The notes under the pieces were generated by a model. The model made no database searches, was not told where the DNA came from, and saw nothing but the letters and a program-made list of their open reading frames with translations. From Combretum micranthum (Eukaryota > Streptophyta > Magnoliopsida > Myrtales > Combretaceae): a stretch of 64,000 bases of DNA. Shown here in pieces: positions 27,791 to 39,083 of this stretch; position 1 is the first letter of the stretch; each line of letters starts with the position of its first letter. The translations under genes and the position numbers were made by a program. Where the stretch lies: contig JAMXBD010003378.1 in NCBI GenBank assembly GCA_024138025.1, forward strand, positions 1 through 64,000, given 5' to 3'.

Positions 27791-28635
27791 GGGCCTTCTA
27801 GCCCGCGTGCGGTAAGCGTGGATGCTCGGTGGAGGCAGAGCACCCTGCTCTGTTCGTGAGTGGTGGTGTGTGTGTGTGGCGGTGTGCGGGGTGTGGTGCG
27901 ATGCTGTGGTGTGTGGAGCGTGCGCTGTGGGTGGTGGTGCTGTGGTGGTGCAACGAAGAAGAAGAAGAGGAAGAGAAGAAGAAGAGAAGAAGAAGATCAG
28001 CTAAAGAAAGGAAGAAAAAAAGAAAGAGAAAACTCACAGCTTTAGACCGTTGCTGCCAGATGAACTGAGGAAGAGAAAAGAAAAAGAAAAGAAAGAAGAA
28101 GAAGGAAAAACGAAACAGTGAAATCCAAAACGGAAAGAAGGAAGAAGAAAAGAAAACGCAGCCTAATGTGTATATATATATATATATATATATATCAAAC
28201 AAAGAAGCTTAAAGTCAACAAACAACAAAAAAAATGTCAGACATATCCTCCAAATTAATCTTATATATATATATATATAATAAATTGATCGCAACATGGA
28301 TCTTGTTAAATTTTTGTTGACTAATGTCTCGGAAAAATTTAATCAAAAATAAGAAATATCCAAATTAAACAAAATAGCACGGTTCAAAATTATAATAGTA
28401 AATCGAATAATATTTTTATCGTATAAATCAAATACTCAGACAACTTTGACGAAGAATTTATAAATAAAATCTTTAATTAATACTGTTTAGAGTAGATTCA
28501 TAGTTGAATAAAGAAAAATTAGTTTATTAAGAAGTTTATACTCAATTTGATAAATAAAATAAAATAATCAAAATAATAATTAAAATTATCAAGACAATTT
28601 AAGAAATCAGAAATCGGAAATTTTCGGAGCTCACA

Positions 28636-28647
28636 TCCTACCCCCTT
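28636..28647 (-). promoter_or_regulatory. Polypurine tract of the chromovirus
   Basis: On the minus strand AAGGGGGTAGGA abuts the TGTGAG start of the 3' LTR. This is the standard position and composition of the primer for plus-strand DNA synthesis. The pol stop codon TAG lies within it. Confidence 0.85.
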
Positions 28648-29117
28648 AAGAGAAGTTTTGTCCTCAAAACATAAAGATTTACCTGAGTTTTGAAGTAAGT
28701 GAGGTATTTTTGTTTCACTTCTTCCTCAGATTCCCAAGTAGCTTCTTCTTGATTATGATTTTTCCACAAAACTTTCACATATCTGATTTCTTTGTTCCTC
28801 AATTTTTGAACCTTGTGATCCAAAATCAGAATTGGATGTTCTTCGTATGTTAAATTTGCTTTCAACTGTACTGGCTCCAATTCAACAACTTTATCCGGAT
28901 CGGGAATGTGTCTTCTTAATACAGATACATGGAACACGTTGTGTACACCTGATAAGTTTGGTGGCAAGGCTAGTCGATAAGCCAAGTTTCCTACCCTTTC
29001 CAGGATCTCAAAAGGTCCAATATATCGGGGGCTTAATTTTCCTTTTGCTCGAATCCGATGTATACTCTTAATAGGACTTATTTTCAAGTACACATGATCC
29101 CCAATGTCGAATTCCAA
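28638..29117 (-). pseudogene. Chromovirus integrase C-terminus (GPY/F) and chromodomain
   Basis: 159 open codons ending within the polypurine tract, three bases from the LTR. A GPY/F-type segment (KLSPRYIGPFEILERVG) is followed by NVFHVSVLRRHIPDP. Then comes a chromodomain (YVKVLWKNHNQEEATWESEE) with the aromatic and acidic pattern of Tekay-type integrases. The domain is thought to target integration to marked chromatin. This end of the polyprotein is intact, but upstream integrase lies in another frame, so it belongs to a broken pol. Confidence 0.85.
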
Positions 29118-30086
29118 GATTCGTCGTTTTAAATCTGCCCAACTTTTTGTCTATCTTGAGCTTCCTTCATTCTTTGTTTAATGATTCTCACTTTCTCTGC
29201 AGCATCTTGTATCAAATCAGGTCCTAGTACAAGTTTCTCCACATCATCCCAGAATAATGGTGATCGACATTTCTCCCATATAGTGCTTCATAAGGGGGCA
29301 TTTGAATAGTGGAATGATAACTGTTGTTGTATGCAAATTCCACTAAAGGCAAGTGTTCATCCCAATTTCCTTTGAATTCCATAACACATGCCCTGAGCAT
29401 ATCTTCCAATGTTTGGATAGTTCTTTCAGATTGTCCATCTGTTTGAGGATGATAAGCGGTACTAAATCGTAATTTAGTACCCAACCTTTTTGTAAACTTA
29501 TCCAAAACTTGGATACAAATCTAGGATCTCTGTCTGATACAATACCTGCTGGAATTCCATGCAATCTCACCACTTCTCGGATATATAGTTTTGCTAACTT
29601 ATCCAAGGAGTATGTCATATTAATTGGCAAGAAATGTGATGATTTTGTCAACCGATCCACTATCACCCATATGCATCATTTTTGGATAGTGTTTTTGGTA
29701 ATCCGCTCACAAAATCCATGGTAATTTGATCCCACTTCCATTCAGGAATAGGTAAGGGTTTTAACAGCCCTCCTGGCCGTTGATGCTCAGCTTTCACTTG
29801 TTGGCACACTTCAATTTTTGTACAAAATTTGCCACATCACGTTTCATCCCATTCCACCAAAAATGATTTTTCAGATCTTGGTACATTTTAGTACCTCCGG
29901 GATGTACTGTATACCCAGACGTATGAGCCTCACTCATAATCTCCTTCGAAGTTCTTGTCATTAGGCACACATAATCTGTTATTCAGGCGTATCAATCCAT
30001 CATCTCCAATTTTGAAATCTGTATACCTTCCTTGTTGTGTTTCTTGTTTCACCAAAAGCAAGGTGGATCATGCTGCTGAGCTTCTT
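29118..30086 (-). pseudogene. Chromovirus integrase, zinc-binding and catalytic core (frameshifted)
   Basis: The catalytic core is spread over two overlapping frames (29343-29666 and 29224-29505). Its acidic residues are recognisable: Asp in VDRLTKSSHF, Asp in [13 protein letters not shown] and Glu in [17 protein letters not shown], the DD35E pattern. Upstream (about 29760-29960) is a damaged HHCC region containing [20 protein letters not shown]; the first Cys of the pair appears lost at a frameshift. The function would be strand transfer of element cDNA into the genome, but the frameshifts should prevent a full-length enzyme. Confidence 0.85.
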
Positions 30087-30799
30087 TTATCTTTCCATCA
30101 ATGTGGGCTCAATTATTATATTAGCCAACTCAACCTCTGATTCATGCCAAGCAAACTCAATATTCAAGCGTTCAAATTCTCGAATCATCTCTTTTTGAGA
30201 CGTAAGTAATGCGGCAACTTCTGCATGATTTTTCCTACTTAAAGCGTCAGCCACAGCATTTACTTTTCCAGGACAATAATTTATTCTAAGATCATAATCC
30301 TTGATTAACTCCAGCCATCTTCTTTGTCTCATATTTAATTCCTTTTGAGTGAATAAATATTTAAGACTCTATGATCAGAATAAATCTCACATCTTTGCCC
30401 ATATAAATAATGTCGCCATAACTTTAGAGCAAAGACAACTGCTGCTAGCTCCAAGTCGTGAGTAGGATAATTTTTCTCAGAGGGTCTCAATTGCCTTGAA
30501 GCATAAGCAATTACCTTACCATTTTGCATCAACACACAGCCAAGCCCATTTTTTGATGCATCACTGTGAACAGTGAATGGTATTTCACTATTTGGCAAGG
30601 TTAATATCGGTGCTGAGACCAATCTTTTCTTTAATTCCTGGAAACTTTCCTCTCTTTCATTCCATTCAAACTTCTCATACTTTTGAGTCAATTGAGTAAG
30701 GGGTCGAGCAATTTTTGAAAAATCTTTCACAAATTTTCTGTAATAACCTGCTAACCCCAAAAAGCTTCTTATTCTGTAACATTTTCCGGTTGTTTCCAA
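30087..30799 (-). pseudogene. Chromovirus RNase H (split by a frameshift or stop)
   Basis: Two adjacent frames. 30335-30799 has the RT connection [20 protein letters not shown] and then the RNase H start [20 protein letters not shown] with the first catalytic Asp. It continues with [20 protein letters not shown], with the catalytic Glu, and IYSDHRVL with the third Asp. 30087-30332 continues with [20 protein letters not shown] and [10 protein letters not shown], the typical domain end. The break lies near 30333, where the usual Asp-His-Lys-Ser-Leu type segment is garbled. Confidence 0.87.
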
Positions 30800-31537
30800 C
30801 TAACAATTGCTTCGATCTTTGCAGGATCCACAGATACTCCTTTTCCTGAAATTACATGCCCTAGAAAAGAAATTTCATTTAACCAGAAATCACATTTGGA
30901 AAATTTGGCATACAACTTGTGTTCTCTCAAAATTTGTAATGCCATCTTAGATGCTCACGTGTTGTTCAGCAGTCGTTGAATAGACTAAAATGTCATCGAT
31001 GAAAACAATGACACATTTATCCAATAGTGATCTGTATATCCGATTCATTAAATCCATAAATGCAGCAGGGGCATTGGTCAAGCCAAATGGCATAACCAAA
31101 AACTCGTAGTGCCCATATCTGGTTCTAAAAGCTGTTTTTGGCACATCTTCAGGCTTAATTCTGAGTTGATGATAACCAGATCTCAAATCAATTCGGGAGA
31201 AAACGGTAGCCCCTTGTAATTGATCAAACAAATCATCAATACGCGGCAAAGGATACTTGTTCTTTATTGTTACTTTATTCAACTCTCTATAATCAATACA
31301 CAACCTCAGTGAATTATCCTTTTTCCTCACAAATAAAACAGGGGCTCCCCAAGGAGAAACACTAGGTCTGATAAAACCTTGCTCCAATAATTCTTGCAAT
31401 TGTTTCTTTAATTCCCGTAGTTCAAGTGGCCATTCTATATGGTGCCTTTGAGATTGGTTCGGTACCAGGTACCAAATCAATTCCAAAATCAATTTCCCGC
31501 TTTGGTGGTAAACTTGATAACTTTTCCGGAAAAACAT
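30800..31537 (-). pseudogene. Chromovirus reverse transcriptase
   Basis: The main frame (30947-31537) carries [20 protein letters not shown], then the first Asp block in [12 protein letters not shown]. It continues with [20 protein letters not shown] and the catalytic box [13 protein letters not shown] (two Asp). The thumb continues in other frames over 30800-30950, with remnants of the usual KCDFW and VSWKQP-type segments, so a frameshift follows the palm. The wording is typical of Tekay/Del chromoviruses. Confidence 0.9.
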
Positions 31538-32047
31538 CAGGAAATTCCTTTACTACTAAAATTTCCGCAAGATTATCTTCTTTCCTTTCTCCCTCAGAAG
31601 CATACAGAAAGTTTGAATCCCATTGACGATGCCCATTACTTAACATTAGTTCAAATGAACTTAATTCCTTTTGTTGTGGAATCACCAATCCTCCAACAAA
31701 AACAACTCGGGATCCATTTGCAGCTTGGAAATTTATTTCTTTCCTCTGGCAATCAATTGTAACTTTTGTTTTGGTCATCCAATTCATGCCCAAAATTACT
31801 TCATATTTATTTATTTCCAATACTATCAAATCAGTAGTAGTATCATGATCCTGTAATTTAAGGGGACAATCCTTAATTACTTCCTTAGAATTCACAATAC
31901 TACCAGTTGGAATCTTCACACTAAAACTTTCTGGAGTCATTGTTATGGGCATCCCAGTTCGTTTTGCTGCCTTGGGAGTGATGAAAGAGTGTGTAGCACC
32001 AGAATCAAATAAGGCATAGACGATATGATTTGCTATGGAAATATTTC
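31422..32047 (-). pseudogene. Chromovirus aspartic protease and protease-RT linker
   Basis: The active-site segment reads VYALFDSGATHSF near 31980-32030, with the DSG catalytic triad. It runs in frame into a 176-codon stretch starting at the downstream Met (31952) with VILGMNWMTKTKVTIDCQRK, the second protease signature. The frame ends in the linker [20 protein letters not shown] that precedes RT. This enzyme would cleave Gag-Pol. An intron-like AT-rich segment (32048-32210) separates it from gag. Confidence 0.85.
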
Positions 32048-32210
32048 CTGAATTAACGAATTATGTAAAGTTATTAAAAGCAAATACTATTAGTGTTTTC
32101 TATTATCACCTAAACCAACTTAACAAGTCTAATTTACTAATAGGGCTTTATCTCTAAGAATATTGAAATTCCTACTTTAGTAAAAAAAAGAGTTTAACTT
32201 AGATATATAC
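32048..32210 (-). other. Candidate GT-AG intron between gag and protease
   Basis: A 163-bp AT-rich block starts GTATATAT after TTTGCAG and ends TTAATTCAG before GAAATATTTCC on the minus strand. It is full of stops in all frames and lies where Tekay-type gag-pol is usually one continuous frame. Joining the flanks gives DFAG-NISIANH leading into the protease VYALFDSG box, which resembles the usual wording there. The upstream flank in that frame is open for only about 15 codons, because gag is frameshifted. Splicing is therefore an inference; a plain AT-rich insertion is the alternative. Confidence 0.4.
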
Positions 32211-33589
32211 CTGCAAAGTCCGGAAGAATAAGCATCTTCATGATCCATTCCAGTTAATTCTGATTTGATCATCATCATATCCACAATCCCAAGTAGTTTC
32301 AAGATTGAATAGTCGTCCTCCAGAACGATTATTTTGTCCTCCATTCTTCCTTTCAGCAGATTATTTCCTGTACCAATTACTGGTTTGATTGCATTCATCT
32401 GTCTTTTTGGGCAAGTGTTAGAGAAGTGCCCAGTTTGTTTACAAATGAAACAAGTAGTAACTGGTTTCTTTGGACAATCATTAATCAAATGCGTAGCATC
32501 TCCACAGAAATAACATTTATTCTCAATTGGGGCAAGACCTCGGTTTATGGTCTCCTGCATTTCCAGCATTTGACATCCTGACTATTTCTGCTCTTTTTAC
32601 CAAGTAGGGCCTTTGAAACATGGGTTTCTTAAATCTATTTTTGAATCTCGGCCCTTCAAATGGTCTTCTTCCGAACACATTCACCCTTTTTTCTTCATGC
32701 TTACTTTTTCTTTTTCTAGCATTTTCTAACACCCGAGCTTTCTCCACCAAAGCCTGATAGGTGTTAACTCCAAACTCTTCTAATCTACACCTCATGTCTT
32801 CATCTAACCCACTGAAAACTTGCATTTTTAACTCCTCACTATTTCGATAAGACTCAGGGGCATGTTGTAATAACTTGCTGAATTCAGTTTCATATTGATC
32901 TATGGGGCGTCCTTGCTGGGAAATATGCAAGAAATTAGCACTGTATTGTACTTTTAAACTTGTTGGAAAATACTCTTTTAAGAATTCTTGTCGAAAAATT
33001 TCCCAGGCTATTGGATTTACCAAATCCCTTCTTCTCGATTCCCACCAAGTACGAGCACGGAATTTGAGCATATAGGTACCATATTCAGTCTTCAAATTTT
33101 TGGTACCTCAAAAGCAGCAAAAGACCTCTCCACTTGAGCTAACCAGTCTTCGGCCTCATCTGGCTGGCCGTAGGATCCATCAAAGTACCTGTTGCATTTA
33201 ATAAATTCAGGTAGCATGCTCCTATATGGTCTTGGTGGTAGTGGAGGCAGTGGAACTGGATCTACTGGAATCTAGAGGTGGTACTGGTGCTGCTGGGGCT
33301 ACTAGAATCACCGGAGGTGGTGGTATTGGTGATGCTGGAGCTACTGGAATCACCGGGGGTGGTGGTATTGGTGCTGCTGGAGCTGGGGCTTGCTGACCTC
33401 CTTGTGCTAAAGTTCCAACTATATCTGCTAAGCGAGCAATGGCAGCCAAAACTTCATCAGATCTATCTTGCCTTGGAGGCGGCGTGGTACATCTTGTTCG
33501 GGTGGAGCTGCTTGAGGTTCAGGAACTCTATGAAAAACATGAGTACGACGTGGGGGTCGTCCACGACCTCTTCCAGATGGTCTGTACAT
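32211..33589 (-). pseudogene. Chromovirus gag (frameshifted), capsid and double zinc knuckle
   Basis: The start is the ATG at 33587-33589 on the minus strand (MYRPSGRGRGRPPRR), with the basic N-terminus typical of Tekay gag. A frameshift near 33490 leads into a Pro/Ala-rich segment after AAIARLADIVGTLAQGG (33222-33449). The capsid part (32523-33095) holds FRARTWWESRRRDLVN, FRQEFLKEYFPTSLK and QVFSGLDEDMRCRLEEF, matching the retrotransposon Gag family. Another frameshift leads to two CX2CX4HX4C knuckles, CYFCGDATHLINDC and CFICKQTGHFSNTC (about 32420-32520). Gag would package element RNA, but at least three frame breaks make this copy defective. Confidence 0.88.
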
Positions 33590-33599
33590 CAAACATGAA

Positions 33600-34074
33600 G
33601 AAGAAATTTCTCGTATAATTAATAAATATAAACTATATATTATTAAAACAAAATTTCAATAAAGTATTAGCATTATATAATACGTACAAGGAAAATAGCA
33701 AAAGTTATACTTCTATTAACTTTTAGTCAAGTTAGATACACTGATAAGGTAGTTGCCTCCTTTAGGACAACTCTTACAAGTGGTTCTTATATACATAAGA
33801 TCACATAACTATTTACATGGAATCTTAATACATGTTTTCCTATCCTCAAAAGACATCAAAGGAAAACACAGGGAGATATTATCTAGTCAATACACCGTCA
33901 ACCCTGGATACATAAGATTCCCAAAAAGAATTCCCCCAAAATACATCAAAACCTAATAGCAACCTAGCCCTAACTATGAGGAATAATCATGGATGATTTC
34001 TATACATACCAAAAGTGAAATCATTTCCGACTATTCCTTCTATCTACTACTAACTATAAGGGCTGTGCTCATCA
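33600..34074. other. Element spacer between the extra frame and gag
   Basis: No coding frame or RNA motif that I can support. It is AT-rich near gag, with moderate composition elsewhere. It belongs to the chromovirus leader region. Confidence 0.4.
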
Positions 34075-34904
34075 TCACTCTCCATCTACTGGAGACAAAG
34101 CCCGAGGTGGACTGTCTGAAGAAGCGATGCTAGAAGAACTGTCCTGAGAGTCTGGAGCAAAGAAACCCGAAGTATCAAGTAAAGAAGGGTCAGCTATAAT
34201 ATCTGTAGACATGGGAGGCTGAACATCAACAACAGCTGCATCCCCTGCAAAAGCCAGGTCCCCAACATCCTGTGGTGGCAGAAAAGGCTCCTGAACAAAA
34301 GGGAAACTATCATCTCCGGCAGGAAATAACTCAATAGAAAGCTCCTGAAATGTCATAGGCAACGACTCCAAAGGAGACATGACACTCTCGGCAAACTGCC
34401 AAGCCTGCTGAACAGCCTCAGGTGTCTCAACCTCTATCTGAACACCAACCGGAGAGACAGGCTCCCATATCGGCTGGTATACAGGGTCCATAATAGACTG
34501 AGGCAGGGGGTCCCATAAAGGCGGAGGTATCGGTGGTAACGGAAAGTCCCATGTCGGTACGAGCTGTCCTGCCAGTGCTGATAAGGTGGGAAGATCATCT
34601 GATGCTGCTAAGGAATATCCTCCTGTATCAGGTCCCTCTTGTGGTGGATTCGTAGTCGGTATCCATCGCTGTGCATATGTTGAAAAGACTCTCGCATGAT
34701 GGGAAGCCATCATAGCCTGGTGATCTCTACAGAAATCTCTAGCATATGCTAACTCTGGACTCATCTGTACCCAAGTCCTAAAGTCAGGTCTGTCGGGTGG
34801 TGTCTCAGGGCCAACTAAGAATATCACATCCTCAAATGGCACTCCCTCATGTCCAAATAAAAGTGCCACCTCCTCAAGAACATACATAATCTCAACATCA
34901 GTCA
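34075..34904 (-). CDS. Extra sense-strand open frame upstream of gag, main part; function unknown
   Basis: 270 codons from the Met at 34887, plus a few more upstream codons before the solo-LTR junction at 34905. It lies between the 5' LTR and gag in the same orientation as gag-pol, with its stop 486 bp before the gag ATG. The N-terminal third is helical-looking (MYVLEEVALLFGHEG, ELAYARDFCRDHQAMMASHH). The rest is Pro/Trp- and acid-rich (FPLPPIPPPLWDPLPQ) and ends in a Ser/Asp tail (SQDSSSSIASSDSPP). Apart from the LTR insertion I see no stop or frameshift, unlike the neighbouring gag-pol. I do not recognise the family. It could be an accessory retrotransposon frame, a divergent Gag-like protein or captured host sequence. 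Confidence 0.55.
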
Positions 34905-34909
34905 GACGT

Positions 34910-37900
34910 TATAAGCTCCTAGATTTTTCGATAATATTAGCAAACCCTAAGAACCGGAAGTTAAAACGAAACTCTAAAGTTAACCTAGTTATGTGAGTAG
35001 TCTAGTGAATCTAGATCCGGCACTCCCGTGTTCTTAAACCCTAGAAAATGAAATTGAAATAATTGTGGAATATGGTTCGTAATAATAAAGGAAAGCCTAA
35101 AAATATCAGATTCGAATTTTTCTAGAGTCCTTCGGATCCGATCGGGATCAGTTTTCGAAAACCGTGCCCCGGAGCACCGGATAGCAAAATATTCCGACAA
35201 TACCAATAGATTCGTAAAAATATAAGGTTTTCAAAAATATCAGTTTTAGAATTTTTCGGTAACTAAAAATAACAGATATAGGCTTTTTACGCGTATTTTC
35301 TTTACTACCGGTATTTTAATTGTCTAGTCTACTATTCATAGTACTTTTCTACTATTCATTACTATTCACCTATCTCTACTTTTTCTTACACTCTACCATA
35401 CCTATACCTTACAATTTACCTTCCCCATACAACTTTAATCACATCATACCTTACACATTACTTCTTTTATTACAAAACAAACAAAAATAATTATTTCTCC
35501 CCCCCCTATAATACTCAAAACCGGCGCCCCTATGCTCCCTCTTCCATCTATTTTTATTTCAATTTCATTTAATTTTAAACACATAAATTTCCACTCCAAA
35601 AATCTATAAATACCCCCTTCCTTTTCCATTCTTTCACACAACAAAAACTCATACTAAAACTCTCTCAAAATCACTCCACAAAATTCCTCTCCCAACATCT
35701 CTCTCAAGCTCCCTCTTTTTCTTAGAAAATCCATTCCCACATAATACTACAACCCATTCTTTTCTTCTTCAACCAACACATAAACTTTAGGTAAAAGTCT
35801 CTCATATTTCCTCATCATGTTCATATAACTTAACATGAGTTTAGTGTATGTTTCTTAGACTCATTGAGTTAAAGAAGCAACAATTTATTCATGTTTTGTT
35901 TTTGTTCATGTTCTTATTTTCTTTATGTTACTATTATGTTGATATTGTTATTATTGTTTCTAACCTAACTTATATAAGTATTATGTATATATATTTATTT
36001 AGAGCATATAAGCTCACTTGTTATTTATTTATTTATTTATTTTCAAGTCTTGCAATTTATTTATTTGTTTTATGTATTATTAAGACTAGTCTTTCTAGTC
36101 TTAGACTTGTCCATATCAAGTCAAAACAATTTTATTTCCTTGCTTTTCTTTTCTTTTGAGGACTAGTCCATTCTTAGTCCCGGGATACCTTGATGAAGCT
36201 AAGGTTCCCAATACTTGACTTACTTTTATGCTCTTATTTATTTTATTTATGTTTTTTATATTTTTCATGGTTACATATTCTCATTCATGCATGAATATGT
36301 TGTTATTGTCTCAATCATAATAGAAATGAGTTTTCTTAAAGTAAGAATAAGAACTCTTTTTAAACATAAACTTTGTCACATAAGAAGTTATTTTCCTTAA
36401 AGGTTTGAAATTTATATTCTTCTAAAGTTAGATAAGCTAGCTCAAGTTTTAGTAATAATATGTGGTTTTCACCAAGAAATACATAAAGCAAGGTTATTAT
36501 AAAAACTCTTTTCAAAGAAATAAGAAAGTTTCTTTAGACCTAAACAAAGGATTTCTTAAATTCAATTGTCAAAGTTTTCCACCAACACTAAAGACTAAGA
36601 TAAGTTTCTCCAAAATTTACTTATAAGATGATTTCTTTTAAAAGTGGATATAACTATGAAATATTTAGAAAAAAACTATATGTTTCCAAACCACTAGAAA
36701 TAGATTTATGAAAATCTTGAAAGATTAAAATTACTTTTAAAGATTAATAACTAAGAAATGGAGTTAAAAGGAAGAAATACTCATTTATAATAATTTAGGA
36801 AATTTTTAAAGTAAAACTAAGTTCTTTTCAAGACTTAAGCTTATCTCACTTTCAAGACATGTGTTTTACAAAACCATTGTTGAGACAACACCAAATTCAT
36901 GCATATAGTTTGAGTATATACATAAATATACATAAATTCAAGGGATTTTTCAACCATACAATATATCTATATTTTTGTACAAAAAGCCCTTGAGTGAAGT
37001 AAAGTTTGAAAACTCTAGTTTTGAAGTTTGGAAAATTCGTATCAAATATGTACGCTTCTATTCTGAGACCTAAATGACTTCTTTTGATGAAAATAACTTT
37101 AGAAATAGATAGATCTTTTCGAGTAGATAGAAATCGGTATATAATATGCGAAATTCCGAGTTAAAATGAGCAAGTTATGGCCATTTTAAATTGGGATTTC
37201 CATTCCATACGATTTTATGAATTCTTTAAGATGGAAGTATAAGAATAGATCTCGGATGAAATACTCATGTTGGGTATTTCTTTTGTTTAGGTGTCGAGGA
37301 TCACGATCTTGTCTTCCCCGAGGATTACTTCGACTCCTAAGAGCGCTATGGACGAGTGAGTTTCCTTTACGCTTATATATTCGCACATGTGCTTGTAGAA
37401 TAGAGCACTAGATATTAGGAAAAGATAAAATTGATATGCATGTGGGATATTATGGGAATGATGTATGTGAATCGTTGTGTGTGATCAATGAACGATAAGT
37501 ATATCGGAACCCGATTTGTGATTGATATAGGGTCTGTTTGTTTTGGCTTTTTTTCGGCAGATACAGACACTTTTTCAAACTTTTTGCTAATAAATTATTT
37601 ATCAAGAAATAGATATAGATAAAAAAAAGTTGACAGTTCTCATCAAAAGATCAAATAGAATAAATATAGATAAAATTTAGATGCAAATCAGATATATTTA
37701 CACATATCATTTTAAAAAAGATACAAATACAGATGAAAAACAGACAATCCAAACAGACCCATAAATGTTTCCATGTATGTATTGTTATGTGTGCAAATAT
37801 TGTTTGCTCGCTTTAAATGATTTAATGTCATAATGAAATCCCCATATAATAAATTGCTCATGCATATCACTTAGAATATCATTTCGAAGTTTTTGCTACT

Positions 37901-38696
37901 ACTCCTCAGCGTGGGACCGGAAAGGTAAGCTGCCTTGCTACAATCTTGAGAGTTAAGACGTTCGGGGAATACGGTCTCAAGGTGTAGCCGAGCCGGATCG
38001 ATCGCTTTGGGCATGGAAGGCCCGGGGACTAGTAGTACGGTTCGTTGGAACCCCAAGACGCGCACAAACTTGAGGAGGTTGTTCGGGACCCAGTTCAAAG
38101 CATTCCCTAACCACCGATGGAGGGGGTAAATCCATCAAACATATGAAACCGGATAGTCGTATGTAATGTTTGATCATATGATTGTTGCATTCATATGCTT
38201 GATTAATAAACTTGTTTGATTGTTGTTATGAGTACTATTGCGTAAGGAATATCTCACTAAGCTAGTCATGCTTATACTCCTATAGACTTTTGATATTGCA
38301 GGATTATCTTTTGCACCCAAGACCACCTTGATTTCCCGGGTAGAATCCTTATTTTGAGAAGCTTTTGGAGGAACTCTATTTTGAAGTTGTAGGGTAGATT
38401 TCTTCTAAAATCTTCTAGCTTTAGTTATGTTATATTTAGAACCATGTTATTAAGAATTATCGGGGGAATGCCCCTTAGAAGCTGTAAGACTTTTATTTCA
38501 ATGAAATATATTAAGTGTTATTTTGCATGTTCCGCTGCCAATATCTTAAAATGCATTACTCCACCGGTCTCCCTTTGTTGTGAATGTATGCCTTGTACCG
38601 ATATGGAAGCTTTCGAGTGACTGAGGTAGTCATTCTTGAGTTTTAATATTGTGTACGGTGGGCTGTCACGTTTAGGGTACCCGCTGGGGCATGACA
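34910..38696 (+). mobile_element. Solo LTR nested in the chromovirus (LTR family A)
   Basis: 3,787 bp in plus orientation. It starts TATAAGCTCC (expected TG, now TA) and ends GGTACCCGCTGGGGCATGACA. It is flanked by GACGT (34905-34909) and GATGT (38697-38701), a 5-bp target duplication with one C/T change. No gag-pol lies inside and no second LTR is present, so it is a solo LTR left by recombination. Removing its 231-bp MITE and 3-bp duplication gives about 3,553 bp, close to the two family-A copies at 6718-13820 and 9173-12664. It splits the extra pre-gag frame. Confidence 0.8.
37530..37760. mobile_element. MITE inside the nested solo LTR (PIF/Harbinger-like or hAT-like)
   Basis: 231 bp with terminal inverted repeats GGGTCTGTTTGTTTTGGCT and, on the opposite strand of the right end, GGGTCTGTTTGGATTGTCT. 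Both flanks carry ATA (37527-37529 and 37761-37763), a 3-bp duplication that fits PIF/Harbinger. No coding capacity. It is the innermost of three nested insertions here. Confidence 0.7.
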
Positions 38697-38701
38697 GATG
38701 T

Positions 38702-38922
38702 CCAGCGGATGTATGAAACTGCAGCTTAAGCATCCTATCGTGCCATTCACCTCCCCACAATCCTGCTCGCCACCAAGTAATAACTGTATCTATGTCCTTT
38801 GGCCTCCCGTATAGAGCAAGATCTTCACAAAGAACACGAAGTCGATGACGATAGGAGATCAGACTCTCCTCAGGTTGATGACGGAAAGCGATCCACTCAT
38901 CCCGGACTTGAAGATAGGATTT
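38702..38922 (-). CDS. Extra open frame upstream of gag, 5' part beyond the solo LTR
   Basis: About 73 codons in the frame reading KSYLQVRDEWIAFRHQPEES, then YRHRLRVLCEDLALYGRP, ITWWRAG and WHDRMLKLQF. When the solo LTR and one copy of its target duplication are left out, this frame continues without a shift into 34075-34904, giving roughly 350 codons in all. Its 5' edge is a stop codon embedded in TTTTTGTAG, which looks like a splice acceptor. A short ATG-started frame with possible GT donors lies about 100 bp upstream, beyond the PBS. The spacing of Trp, Arg and Leu recalls Gag capsid domains, but only weakly. Confidence 0.5.
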
Positions 38923-39083
38923 CTACAAAAATTTAGAAAAAGAGAAGAAAAACTAACTTAGTTCTTTCTTTGCCATAAATATAACTATTACTATATATTA
39001 CCCACTTGGTTGTACCCCACTCATCTCTCAATAAGGTTTGTTTTCTTACTTCTAAGCTCTGGTTAAGCGCCAATGCTTAAACA
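38923..39083 (-). other. Chromovirus 5' leader with possible splice signals
   Basis: Between the PBS and the extra frame. On the minus strand it carries an ATG followed by GT dinucleotides that could be splice donors, then an AT-rich stretch ending in a U-rich tract and TTTTTGTAG. A donor directly after the third codon (ATGAGTGGG then GTACAA) would keep the downstream frame. This is a sequence-only hypothesis. Confidence 0.3.

Larger units (their letters stand above)
25701..28635 (-). repeat. 3' LTR of the chromovirus
   Basis: 2,935 bp direct repeat of 39107-42004. Read on the minus strand it starts TGTGAGCTC and ends GGGGCGTGACA. Over the first 120 bases at the low-coordinate end I count three substitutions against the other copy. 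It contains an AGCGCT palindrome array (27705-27790), a GAA-rich tract (about 27955-27995), long TA tracts and an (AAT)n tract (about 27315-27385). Open frames inside it are low complexity, or occur in both LTRs without coding signs. Confidence 0.95.

Noticed and set aside
27798..28202. 134-codon frame rich in Phe and Ser, with partners near 41177-41476
   Set aside because: It is produced by GAA/TTC repeats and the LTR GC-rich island; no domain.
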